Program-made: the position numbers and the translations under genes
The notes under the pieces: generated by a model
What the model saw: the letters and a program-made list of their open reading frames with translations, nothing else
Told to the model about the DNA's origin: nothing
The model's database searches: none
DNA from: CAZYME01 sp964648115
GTDB taxonomy: Bacteria > Pseudomonadota > Gammaproteobacteria > Legionellales > Legionellaceae
DNA length: 64,000 nucleotides
Direction: 5' to 3'
NCBI GenBank assembly: GCA_964648115.1
Contig: CAZYME010000011.1
Location: forward strand, 6,729 to 70,728
Shown: positions 50,215 to 58,951 of the stretch, in pieces
Numbering within the stretch: the stretch's first letter is position 1
Layout: every line of letters starts with the position of its first letter

Positions 50215-51618
50215 ATGACAGAGGTTTATACAATAAAACAATGCCTGGATGGGGAAGTCAGTGTTGATGAAACTGTCACGGTGCGTGGTTGGGTAAAAAC
50301 TAGGCGTGATTCAAAAGCTGGTTTGTCTTTTATAAGCTTGCATGATGGCTCGTGCTTTGCACCCATTCAAGTTGTTGCTACAGAAAGCCTCATTAATTAC
50401 CCGAATGAGGTAGTAAAACTATCTGCTGGATGCGCAATCAGTGTGACAGGGAAATTAGTTGCTTCTCAGGGAAAAGGACAATCCTTTGAAATTCAAGCTG
50501 AAACTTTAGAGGTTGTTGGCTGGGTGGAAAATCCTGATAGCTACCCTATTCAAGCCAAACGTCATACGCTGGAATTTTTACGAGAAGTTGCCCATTTACG
50601 CCCTCGCACCAATACAATTAGTGCTGTCACACGAGTTCGTCATTGTTTATCTCAAGCTATTCATAGCTTTTTCGATGAACGCGGGTATTTTTGGGTACAT
50701 ACGCCTCTTATCACAGCAAGTGATTGTGAAGGTGCGGGTGAGCTATTTCGGGTTAGTACATTGGATTTAATGAACCCGCCTAAAAATGCTCAAGGACAAA
50801 TTGATTTTAATAAGGATTTTTTTGGCCGGGAAACATTCCTTACTGTCTCTGGTCAATTAAACGTAGAAGCCTACTGTTTAGCAATGTCAAAGGTTTACAC
50901 ATTTGGCCCGACATTCCGCGCCGAGAACTCCAATACCAGCCGACACTTAGCTGAATTTTGGATGGTTGAACCCGAAATAGCGTTCGCAAATCTTAATGAT
51001 ATCTGCGATCTGAGCCAAGCGTTGTTACGTTATTTATGCAAAACAGTGCTTGAAGAACGCGCTGATGACATGGGCTTTTTTAATCAATTTGTGTCACCTG
51101 GCTGCATCGAACGCCTTGAGCATGTTGCTCAATCCGATTTCGAGATATTGACTTACACTGATGCTATTCATGCACTGAAAAAGGCAGATCGAACCTTTGA
51201 ATATCCAATAGAATGGGGCTTGGATTTGCAATCAGAACACGAACGTTACCTTGCTGAAGATTTATTTAAAAAACCTGTGATCCTTACTGATTATCCAGAG
51301 AAAATAAAAGGTTTTTACATGCGCCTTAATGAAGATGGGCGGACGGTTGCAGCAATGGACGTTTTAGCACCTGGTATCGGTGAAATTATTGGTGGAAGTC
51401 AACGTGAAGAACGCTTAGATATATTGGATAAACGTATGGATGCCGTCAATTTAAACAAAGAACAATATCAATGGTATCGCGATCTAAGACGCTACGGCAC
51501 AGTTCCGCATGCTGGGTTTGGTTTAGGATTAGAACGCCTAGTCAGTTATGTAACTGGTGTTAGCAACGTTCGAGATGTTATCCCATTCCCCCGCACTCCT
51601 GGGCATGCTGATTTTTAA
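50215..51618 (+). CDS. asnS: Asparaginyl-tRNA synthetase
   Basis: Class IIb synthetase. An N-terminal OB anticodon-binding domain (VTVRGWVKTRRDSKAGLSFI) precedes the catalytic domain with motif 1 (residues about 135-165), motif 2 GPTFRAENSNTSRHLAEFWM near 240 and motif 3 GFGLGLERLVSYVTGVSNVR near 440. It closely tracks E. coli AsnS. The open frame begins at 50140, but ATG 50215 has GGAG six bases upstream; 467 residues. Its presence implies direct Asn charging. Confidence 0.97.
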   Translation: MTEVYTIKQCLDGEVSVDETVTVRGWVKTRRDSKAGLSFISLHDGSCFAPIQVVATESLINYPNEVVKLSAGCAISVTGKLVASQGKGQSFEIQAETLEVVGWVENPDSYPIQAKRHTLEFLREVAHLRPRTNTISAVTRVRHCLSQAIHSFFDERGYFWVHTPLITASDCEGAGELFRVSTLDLMNPPKNAQGQIDFNKDFFGRETFLTVSGQLNVEAYCLAMSKVYTFGPTFRAENSNTSRHLAEFWMVEPEIAFANLNDICDLSQALLRYLCKTVLEERADDMGFFNQFVSPGCIERLEHVAQSDFEILTYTDAIHALKKADRTFEYPIEWGLDLQSEHERYLAEDLFKKPVILTDYPEKIKGFYMRLNEDGRTVAAMDVLAPGIGEIIGGSQREERLDILDKRMDAVNLNKEQYQWYRDLRRYGTVPHAGFGLGLERLVSYVTGVSNVRDVIPFPRTPGHADF

Positions 51619-51666
51619 AGCAATTTTAATAAGAGATGCCACCTAAAGCACCTCCCAATCCTGACA

Positions 51667-51699
51667 GGGTCTAAATGATATTAGACCCTCGTTCTTTTA
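51667..51699 (+). terminator. Rho-independent terminator after asnS
   Basis: GGGTCTAA and TTAGACCC form an 8-bp stem with a six-base loop, followed by TCGTTCTTTT. It lies between the convergent asnS and the 1360-residue gene. Confidence 0.7.
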
Positions 51700-51739
51700 T
51701 GGCCGATAAAACGTTAGGACGTGTTGATATATATGGATT

Positions 51740-54700
51740 CTAGGGGTGAGCACCAGCAGGTTTCAATTCATAACTATCACCAGATGGTTTGCGAGTCTCA
51801 GCTTTAAAGAAAGTCCCTGCCACATATCGCGTTGTATTTGGTGGAGCAGATACTTTGCCTTGGCTTGCGAATACTTTTTCCGTGATGACCGCAAGGATAC
51901 CATCAAGAGTAAGATAAGGGTCCTTTATTTTTTTTGTTACAAGCTCAAAGCAAATATGCTTGAGGTGTACTTCTCTGAGCTCATGAAGCCTAGGATTTGT
52001 GCATTCTGGATTTAAAATAAATTTCAATAAATCTCGAAGATCATCATCTATTTCTAAGTCATCTTTTAGATAAATAACCGAAAAAATATATCCCACGTTA
52101 AACAGAGTCAATTCTTCCGGCGGTTTCATCAAACAAATCTTTTGACTACAGGCATATTGTGTTGAGTTATTTAAGTTAATAAGACAAGCGGATGAGTTTA
52201 AAACCCGTTCTTTTCTAGTTGCTTCAATAGTATTTTTTAAACGATGCCGTGAAAAAACGAATCGAAAGTCTATGGGTATTTCACCAAGTGAAGCTTTCAC
52301 TGTCCACCAGTGGAAGTTCTCTTTAGGGCCCTGCGCTTGCATGCTAAACTTATGTAATTCAGGAACTAAGGAAGCCAATGTAACTAAGATCTCATACACC
52401 TGCTGTTGTTGATTCTCAACTGATAGTTCTCTCTCACATAAAAAAAGCTCCAAATCAAGATCTCTACCTGGCTTAAATCCGGAGGCTGCTGTACTCCCAA
52501 CGATCGCCGAGACAACTCCATCAAGCTTTGTAAGCTCTGTGAGCAACCTTTCTAACGTAGAGAGGCCGAGCGGCCCCAGAAAATGCTTTATATTGATAGT
52601 GGTAGGCTCAGCAGCTAAAAGTAATATTGGGTTAGCGATAATGAATTCTGACAATAGTTTGGCTATTATTGGAGGGCCAGCTGGTCGAGGAAAAGCTATT
52701 TTGGCATTAAAACTCAACCAATCTTTCCATATAGTTTTCCTATCACGCATTGTAAGCTCGGAAGTGTCCAATGCCCTTCTAAATAAAAAGTGCGGATTTT
52801 CACGTGTTTGTAATGCACTATCTATTATCATCTTTAAAAACTCAAAATCTCTTCCATTTATTATGCGTTTGAAAAATATAGCTAAGACTTGCTCCTCAGG
52901 GATTTTCTTATTAATGATATGAAGTTGTAATAAATTGTTGGTCAAGGAGTCGTGTAGCCAACCTCGTTCACGGTTCCAGAAGGCTGGGGTGAGAGCATCG
53001 TATGCTTGTTTTATATGAGGATCATCTAATTGATAGGTGTTGAGTATAATGGTAACAAGATTATAAAACTCATCATGAGTTAAATTATCTTCTAAATTTA
53101 CCAAACTTTTTAATTTATTTCTTTTTTTGCTGTCCTCTAAAAGTAATAAAGTAGGTTCTATCATTGATAGCTCAATAGTCGGAAAATCCTTTCTTTTTAT
53201 AGCTTCATAGAGGCCCTTTAATAACTCAACCAGCTCGTCTGGGATCTCGACACGAGCTGGTGCCCCTGTCTTTTTAGGCGACCTTTTCTGCTGTTCTGCA
53301 GTAACTACAACCGCCGGGACATCATTGTCAGAAGGCCCTTTCTTTACAGAAGCTGCTGGTTCTGAAGCTAATAGCATTGAGGCCTGTGGCGTAGCTTTGG
53401 GTGGTGTAACACATTTATTCAATTTTTGTATTTTTTTTGATGGAGACTTTTGCTTTAATAGCACTTGAAGTGTTGGATGCGAAAGGACCCTTTCTAGAAG
53501 CGTATTTGAACTCTCGGAGTTTTTAACCAAACAAAGCGTATCATGACAATATTCAAGAAATGCTAAAGCAACATCCTCATTATTAAACTCAATTTGATGA
53601 TAATGCTTTATAAAATCATCTCTGATAAATAGCTTTAGCCAGATTTCTTGTTCACCTGAACGCTTAAATAGCCCCCTATCTGTTTTTGAACATAAGAAAG
53701 CCAATAGTTGCTTTAAATAACGTGGAAGGACTGCTTCAACAAACTTTTGCGCAGTTGTGCTCTGCAACTTGATAAGCAAAGTGTATAAAAATGAGCTGCT
53801 CAACAACGAATCAGATAATTTTTTAATGTGCTTTATTAAAAGCTCGCATGCAGTATCGTTAAATAACAGAGGCAAAAATGGGTCAGTAATTTCCGTTGTT
53901 AAATCCACTAATAAACCATATAGTCCATTATCTTTAAAGGATAATTTAAATAATAAATCTAAGAAATCCTCTGCAGTATCTGCTGTTATACATCGAGCAA
54001 TGGATTGTTGAAGTGCCAATTTAAGGGGCTTAAGCCCTGGTTTGGACCATAATGCAGTTATATTGGAATCGTCTTTATTATATTTGTGAAGTAACCAACG
54101 GCACAGTGACTCTATATTTTGTTTCTCCAATTTTGGCACTATGCTGACCACTAGGCCGATCAGGTCTTCAGTTTGTAACCAGCAACTAAGTGCTGATATT
54201 TCTTTGTCTGATGTATTTAATAAATTTCTTATAAATAAAGGGCTGTTTGTTAGTTCTGAGAGTAAAGCAGGAGGGGCTTCATTAAATAACTTCGCCAAAG
54301 CTGGTAACTTTTTTTTACTAATACCAGCCCCGCCCGAAAAGTAACAATTTTCAAAACTAACTACTTCATTACTAGGCTTGTACTTCTGTAATGAATCTAG
54401 AAAGCCTAATACAGATTGTTTCGCCGTACTCTCTTCAACTGTGCTTGGTTGAAAATTAATGATATTTTCAATTTTTTCTCTAAATAGCGGGGATAATATC
54501 AGGTTTGCCAGTATTTTTAGCTCATCATCTGAATACTTCCGAGCTGTAAAAAGCTTATGTAAACATCCTATAGATTGGAACATATTATATAATGCTGTAG
54601 GCGGTGCTATCGGATTTGATAGACAAGGGGTAGTAAGCGCGCCAAAAAAACCTGGAGAGCTTACAAATTCGTCTAAAAAAATATTTGATGAATTACGCTT

Positions 54701-55822
54701 AAATTTGTTATTAAAAAATTTTAAAATTAAATCACGACCCTCGGCTTTCATGGTCCAAAGAAAAAATGCAGAAGCCTGAATTTCACCTTGTACCTTAAAA
54801 AAACTATCTAAAAACTCTGCAGGATTATTTAAGATAGTACTAAATACCATGGGATTAGATAATTGAGTCAAAATTTTTGGTAAGTCTTGAAGACTGGAAT
54901 TATATAATCGTTGTGCTATGGAAATATTATGAACGTTTATCTCGTCTATATGTGAAGGTATCGGACTTAATTCATTGCTTGTAGTGTAAAGTCTGATCCC
55001 TCTTCGAAAAAAAACCAAAGCCACTTCTGGATCCATGGTGGGCGTTTCCAAGGAAATTTCTGTAAGATTGGGGAAATAACTTGTCAGATTAATGGCCAAC
55101 GGTTCATCAATATAAAGCTTAAATGCAGGATCAACACTCTTGCCTAGCTTTAAGGTTATAACTCTCGGATGTTGCTCCCTAAAATATAAAAAAAGTTTGT
55201 CACTCGGGATGGATAAGTTGGGGCCCGTTAATGCTGGGTTAATAAGCCCCGGCTCCACCCTATAAATTACATGATTTGAAATTGCTGCGGTAATCACTGG
55301 AACTCCCATGAGACTTGGGTTTAGTCTGAGGAGATATGGTTGATTTTGGAAGACGCAATCACGAACATATTGGTATTGGAATATTTCAGATAAAAGGGTC
55401 CTGCATGCATCTGCATCTGCATCTGCATCTGCAGGGGCCTTTAATATTGATAAAAATACAAGTAGAAAATGAAAAACATTGTGGACTTGTTCGCTTCCCA
55501 TTCTTCGATAGTCTTTGTCGCTTATTTTAAGATACTTAAGTAATGTATCCATATTAATTAATTGTTTACATATTAAATCGCTCAATATGTATCGAAATGA
55601 ACCCTCACCTAATCCGGGGAGAGTTATCGATTTAAAGAATACAAGCAATGATTCGAGTTCGGCTTTCGAAAGCTGCACCGAAGTAACCCCTTGCTCCATT
55701 GTTTCAAAACTCACAACATCCTCGGGCTTTAATCCTTTTTCAGTAGCTGCATTCTGAACAAGTTCTAGTAATTCATTTTTAGAGGTTTCATCAGTCCCTG
55801 GAAAGTGAAGAAGAAGAGCCAT
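51740..55822 (-). CDS. Very large protein with C-terminal nucleotidyltransferase-like domain, candidate effector
   Basis: 1360 residues, no signal peptide or membrane helix. The N-terminal 870 residues are Leu-rich, helical and solenoid-like (many LLxxL and FLDLLFKLS-type helices) with an Ala-Asp tandem (ADADADADAC) near 134. A Lys/Pro/Ser/Ala-rich linker (about 840-895) follows. The C-terminus carries a pol-beta-type nucleotidyltransferase signature: AIVGSTAASGFKPGRDLDLE near 1106, where Gly-Ser and Asp1121/Asp1123 fit the first two carboxylates, then EIPIDFRFVFSRH with Asp1185 as the third. The likely reaction is transfer of a nucleotide to RNA, protein or small molecule; the target is unknown. 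Eukaryote-like size and layout suggest host action, unproven. Confidence 0.7.
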   Translation of the reverse strand: MALLLHFPGTDETSKNELLELVQNAATEKGLKPEDVVSFETMEQGVTSVQLSKAELESLLVFFKSITLPGLGEGSFRYILSDLICKQLINMDTLLKYLKISDKDYRRMGSEQVHNVFHFLLVFLSILKAPADADADADACRTLLSEIFQYQYVRDCVFQNQPYLLRLNPSLMGVPVITAAISNHVIYRVEPGLINPALTGPNLSIPSDKLFLYFREQHPRVITLKLGKSVDPAFKLYIDEPLAINLTSYFPNLTEISLETPTMDPEVALVFFRRGIRLYTTSNELSPIPSHIDEINVHNISIAQRLYNSSLQDLPKILTQLSNPMVFSTILNNPAEFLDSFFKVQGEIQASAFFLWTMKAEGRDLILKFFNNKFKRNSSNIFLDEFVSSPGFFGALTTPCLSNPIAPPTALYNMFQSIGCLHKLFTARKYSDDELKILANLILSPLFREKIENIINFQPSTVEESTAKQSVLGFLDSLQKYKPSNEVVSFENCYFSGGAGISKKKLPALAKLFNEAPPALLSELTNSPLFIRNLLNTSDKEISALSCWLQTEDLIGLVVSIVPKLEKQNIESLCRWLLHKYNKDDSNITALWSKPGLKPLKLALQQSIARCITADTAEDFLDLLFKLSFKDNGLYGLLVDLTTEITDPFLPLLFNDTACELLIKHIKKLSDSLLSSSFLYTLLIKLQSTTAQKFVEAVLPRYLKQLLAFLCSKTDRGLFKRSGEQEIWLKLFIRDDFIKHYHQIEFNNEDVALAFLEYCHDTLCLVKNSESSNTLLERVLSHPTLQVLLKQKSPSKKIQKLNKCVTPPKATPQASMLLASEPAASVKKGPSDNDVPAVVVTAEQQKRSPKKTGAPARVEIPDELVELLKGLYEAIKRKDFPTIELSMIEPTLLLLEDSKKRNKLKSLVNLEDNLTHDEFYNLVTIILNTYQLDDPHIKQAYDALTPAFWNRERGWLHDSLTNNLLQLHIINKKIPEEQVLAIFFKRIINGRDFEFLKMIIDSALQTRENPHFLFRRALDTSELTMRDRKTIWKDWLSFNAKIAFPRPAGPPIIAKLLSEFIIANPILLLAAEPTTINIKHFLGPLGLSTLERLLTELTKLDGVVSAIVGSTAASGFKPGRDLDLELFLCERELSVENQQQQVYEILVTLASLVPELHKFSMQAQGPKENFHWWTVKASLGEIPIDFRFVFSRHRLKNTIEATRKERVLNSSACLINLNNSTQYACSQKICLMKPPEELTLFNVGYIFSVIYLKDDLEIDDDLRDLLKFILNPECTNPRLHELREVHLKHICFELVTKKIKDPYLTLDGILAVITEKVFASQGKVSAPPNTTRYVAGTFFKAETRKPSGDSYELKPAGAHP
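55401..55436. repeat. Hexanucleotide tandem (CTGCAT) inside the 1360-residue gene
   Basis: CTGCAT repeated about five times with one shortened unit, encoding alternating Asp-Ala. Gain or loss of units would keep the frame and change length only. Confidence 0.75.
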
Positions 55823-56399
55823 AGTTGCACCCGAAAAATGGTTGAAAAATGGTTAATTTTATATTAACCAGCAAAATAGTCAATTATTTGACCACAATGT
55901 GTCCACAATAATCCAAATGAAAACCGCCTGGTTTGTTTAAATATTTACGGTTCTATATATTAAATTGACCTCATATTCTGTCTCAGGGCGAAAGCACGGG
56001 TGACTCAAATATAAACAATACTGGGATAAAACATTATACCTGGTCTCAATTTCTACGTCCTGCGGCTTGACCGCAGGCTCCAGGAATCTAGCAAAATTTC
56101 TGGATACCGCGCATAAAGCGCGGTACGTAGACATTAAGATAAATAATGATCACTCATGATCTGGCCCTGCTTGGCGAAGCAATCCAGTGTGACCTTAAAG
56201 ACGTTAGATTGCTTCGCCAAGGCTCGCAAAGACGGAATTTTTACAAATAAATGCCGAAAATTTAGATGTAGATGCCCTGTATTCTGTATTAACTGCTTGT
56301 TATTTAGGAGATACATGCTCTTGAGGCTTGTCTAGATCAATTTTTATCGTTCCGCCATCATTAACAATTTTTTTGATCCCGAAGAACCGGGGCAAATTA
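55823..56399. repeat. Gene-free spacer with family D and family E repeats
   Basis: Bases 55980-56075 match 14943-15040; 56086-56130 hold TTTCTGGATACCGCGCATAA then AGCGCGGTACGTAG, a family D hairpin also seen at 61575. Bases 56160-56240 contain CTTGGCGAAGCAATCCAGTG and AGATTGCTTCGCCAAGGCTC, then GCAAAGACGG, related to the centre of the element at 58548. No plausible gene is present. Confidence 0.65.
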
Positions 56400-57077
56400 T
56401 TAGGGCAATAAATTACCCTCTTGCAATACCATTACCCTATCCATGCGTTCTGCTAATTGCCTATCATGGGTCACAATAACTAATGCTGTATTAAATTTTG
56501 CATTTAAATTAAGCATAATATCAAAAATCTTCAATGCAGTAGTATGATCCAAATTCCCGGTAGGCTCATCAGCAAAAACACATGTTGGCTGATGAACCAA
56601 AGCCCGAGCAATAGCAACTCGTTGCCGTTCCCCGCCTGATAATTGCGAGGGCTTATGATTAGTCCTTGCAGCAAGCCCTACCTGCTCTAGGATTTCATCC
56701 GCTCGTTGATGGGCAACCTCAACGGAATCCCCTGCTAATAACAAAGGCATAGCAACATTTTCAAGCGCTGAAAACTCTGGTAGCAAGTGATGAAACTGAT
56801 AAATAAACCCAAGTTCTTTATTACGCAACTTACAACGCCGTTTTTCTGAAAGCGTTTGCCAGTCAACTCCATGCTGAAATACCTGACCACCGGTAGGTTT
56901 ATCTAAGCCACCTAACAAGTGCAAAAGCGTACTTTTTCCAGAGCCTGAAGGGCCAACAATTGCTATTCTGTCGCCTTGATGGATAGTAAAATCAATTGAT
57001 TTCAACACATCTACCGACATATTCCCATCATGGTAAGATTTGCTAAGCTGACTACAACTAACAACCATATCATTCAT
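56400..57077 (-). CDS. lolD: Lipoprotein-release ABC transporter ATPase LolD
   Basis: ATP-binding subunit that drives release of outer-membrane lipoproteins from the inner membrane to LolA. Walker A GPSGSGKSTLLHLLGGLD is near residue 41, the LolD-specific Q-loop GFIYQFHHLLPEFSALENVA near 90, signature LSGGERQRVAIARAL near 145, and Walker B CVFADEPTGNLD. The frame extends back into lolC, but ATG at 57077 (MNDMVVSCSQLSKSY), overlapping the lolC stop and preceded by GGAGGC, is the natural start; 225 residues. Confidence 0.95.
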   Translation of the reverse strand: MNDMVVSCSQLSKSYHDGNMSVDVLKSIDFTIHQGDRIAIVGPSGSGKSTLLHLLGGLDKPTGGQVFQHGVDWQTLSEKRRCKLRNKELGFIYQFHHLLPEFSALENVAMPLLLAGDSVEVAHQRADEILEQVGLAARTNHKPSQLSGGERQRVAIARALVHQPTCVFADEPTGNLDHTTALKIFDIMLNLNAKFNTALVIVTHDRQLAERMDRVMVLQEGNLLP

Positions 57078-58314
57078 AATGCAAAGCCTCCGCAATAATA
57101 GTCCTTGAGGCACGCCAAGCTGGGTAAATAGTCGCAATGAAACTCATCAAGAGCGCCATTAAACAAACCTCCCATAAATCACTCCACAAAATTTTCGAAG
57201 GCAAATAATCAACAAAATAAATCTTGGATGAAAGAAGCTGAACATCAAAAAATGATTGCAAGGTATTAACGATCGTTGTGGCATTGGTAGCTAACACTAT
57301 GCCGCCTAACATGCCAAGCACCGTACCCACAATGCCCACCATCATTCCTTGCACAATGAAAATCCATAAAATAGTACCGGGTGTAGCCCCTATTGTACGT
57401 AAAATAGCAATTTCGGCTTGTTTATCGTTAACAACCATCACTAGTGAGGAAACCAGATTAAAGGCTGCTACTGCAATAATTAATAATAAAATGAGAAACA
57501 TCATGGTTTTTTCCATTTTGACAGCATGGAAAAACGCACCAAACTCTCGCGTCCAATTACCCACCTGATAATCATCACCCAATTGCTCTGCTAATTGATC
57601 AGTCATAGCTGGCGCTTGATAAATATCATCAATTTTCATCTTTAGGCCTGTCACATCGTCACCTAACTGCATGAGCTTCTGCGCATCATATAAATTAATA
57701 AAGGCAAGCTTGGTATCAAAATTAAACCCTGACCCTGCTGAAAATACGCCTACAACGGTAAATCGTTTGAATCGCGGAACCATTCCTGCTGGGGTAACAG
57801 TAGCCTGTGGGATCATAATAGTAACCTTATCCCCCATCATGAGACCTAGGTTATCAGCAAGGCCCCGACCAAGAATAATCCCAAAATGCTGTAAGTCAGA
57901 CATCTTACCAACGAGCAATTTTTCTTTTAAATGTGTCACAGTTTGCTCTTGCTCTGGCAAGATACCTGTTAATACGATAGGCAGCACCTGCCCTTCGTGA
58001 GTCAACAATCCTTGCCCGCCGACATAAGGGGCAATAGCCTTAACACCAGGCGATACCTTTAATCTTTTTTCCAGTTCGCGCCAGTTGCTAATTTTCCCAT
58101 CCGATCCACTCACGGTAATTTCTGGAGCCATGCCAAAAAATCGTTTGTGAATTTCCTCATCAAAACCATTCATCACAGACAGTACTGTAATTAATACCAT
58201 CACTCCCATGCCAATACCCAGCATAGAGCTCAAGGATATAAAAGAGACAAAATGGTTTTTCTTTTTAGCGCGGGTATAGCGCAACCCGATGTACAACGGC
58301 AAAGGTTTAAACAT
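57070..58314 (-). CDS. lolC: Lipoprotein-release permease, LolC/LolE family
   Basis: FtsX/MacB-like permease. An N-terminal helix with LPLYIGLRYTRAKKKNHFVS and SSMLGIGMGVMVLITVLSVM, a periplasmic domain (about 50-260), and three C-terminal helices (MMFLILLLIIAVAAFNLVSS, the IFIVQGMMVGIVGTVLGMLG region and ALLMSFIATIYPAWRASR). ATG at 58314 (MFKPLPLYIGLRY) matches family N-termini; the frame open to 58383 is extension. 414 residues. Only one permease gene accompanies lolD, so it may form homodimers (LolF type). Confidence 0.93.
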   Translation of the reverse strand: MFKPLPLYIGLRYTRAKKKNHFVSFISLSSMLGIGMGVMVLITVLSVMNGFDEEIHKRFFGMAPEITVSGSDGKISNWRELEKRLKVSPGVKAIAPYVGGQGLLTHEGQVLPIVLTGILPEQEQTVTHLKEKLLVGKMSDLQHFGIILGRGLADNLGLMMGDKVTIMIPQATVTPAGMVPRFKRFTVVGVFSAGSGFNFDTKLAFINLYDAQKLMQLGDDVTGLKMKIDDIYQAPAMTDQLAEQLGDDYQVGNWTREFGAFFHAVKMEKTMMFLILLLIIAVAAFNLVSSLVMVVNDKQAEIAILRTIGATPGTILWIFIVQGMMVGIVGTVLGMLGGIVLATNATTIVNTLQSFFDVQLLSSKIYFVDYLPSKILWSDLWEVCLMALLMSFIATIYPAWRASRTIIAEALHYE

Positions 58315-58427
58315 ACTTGGTCTAAATTTGATAAAAGAAACATTGTAGTGAAAATTAGCCTCACAAGATATACCCACCCTCAATCAAAGCAATGTTATAA
58401 ACAGTAATCATCAGAAAGCCCACAACA

Positions 58428-58490
58428 TTATCCACAGATATTGTGGATAGTTGGTTGCTGTCGCGTAATTGAATTGATTTTTGTGGATAG
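58428..58490. promoter_or_regulatory. Cluster of three DnaA-box sequences upstream of lolCD
   Basis: TTATCCACA at 58428-58436 matches the E. coli DnaA consensus exactly. TGTGGATAG (CTATCCACA on the other strand) occurs at 58442-58450 and 58482-58490. The first two face each other, the latter two are 40 bp apart in the same direction. The surrounding sequence is AT-rich. No dnaA, dnaN or mnmG gene is near, so this is not an obvious oriC. Confidence 0.5.
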
Positions 58491-58547
58491 AATTTTAGCA
58501 ATTTTATAAAATGCCTACGTCATTTCAACACCAATAGGTCAGCAACA

Positions 58548-58772
58548 CCAATGGGGTCAGAGTCAATAGATGACCAACAAAAATCAAATGACTCTGACCC
58601 GAATGGCACTTACTTAAGGAAAATTATCGTCTTTGCGAGCGTAGCGAAGCAATCTAGTGGCCTTAATGCCGCTCAGATAAAGTCACTGGATTGCTTCGCT
58701 ACGCTCGCAAAGACGGACTATTTTTGGCCCGAATTTCCTTAAGTAAGTGCCATTCGACTCTGACCCCATTGG
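58548..58772. mobile_element. Triply nested inverted-repeat element, family E
   Basis: Outer arms: CCAATGGGGTCAGAGTC at 58548-58564 and its exact complement at 58756-58772. Middle arms: AATGGCACTTACTTAAGGAA (58602-58622) and complement at 58734-58754. Inner arms of about 32 bp: CGTCTTTGCGAGCGTAGCGA onward (58628-58659) and complement at 58684-58715. A half of the middle arm also occurs at 38821-38838, and the inner core resembles 56165-56235. Looks like successive insertion of palindromic elements into one another. Confidence 0.75.
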
Positions 58773-58951
58773 TTCCATGTTGATGGAGTCTCTCTCGGCC
58801 GAATCAGGATTTACTTGAATCGCGGGTAGCACGTGGTGGGTGAAATCGTCACAAATCTGGCAATACGAAGAAATCATGAGGTGGTTTATTCAAGTCTGTC
58901 GAGATAGTTCGGCGAAAAGCATCGCCGCAACTCTGCTCGAACGGGCTGCAA

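Noticed and set aside
58428..58490. Chromosome replication origin
   Set aside because: Only three DnaA boxes, no dnaA, dnaN, mnmG or rpmH nearby and no clear unwinding element; kept as a DnaA-box cluster only.
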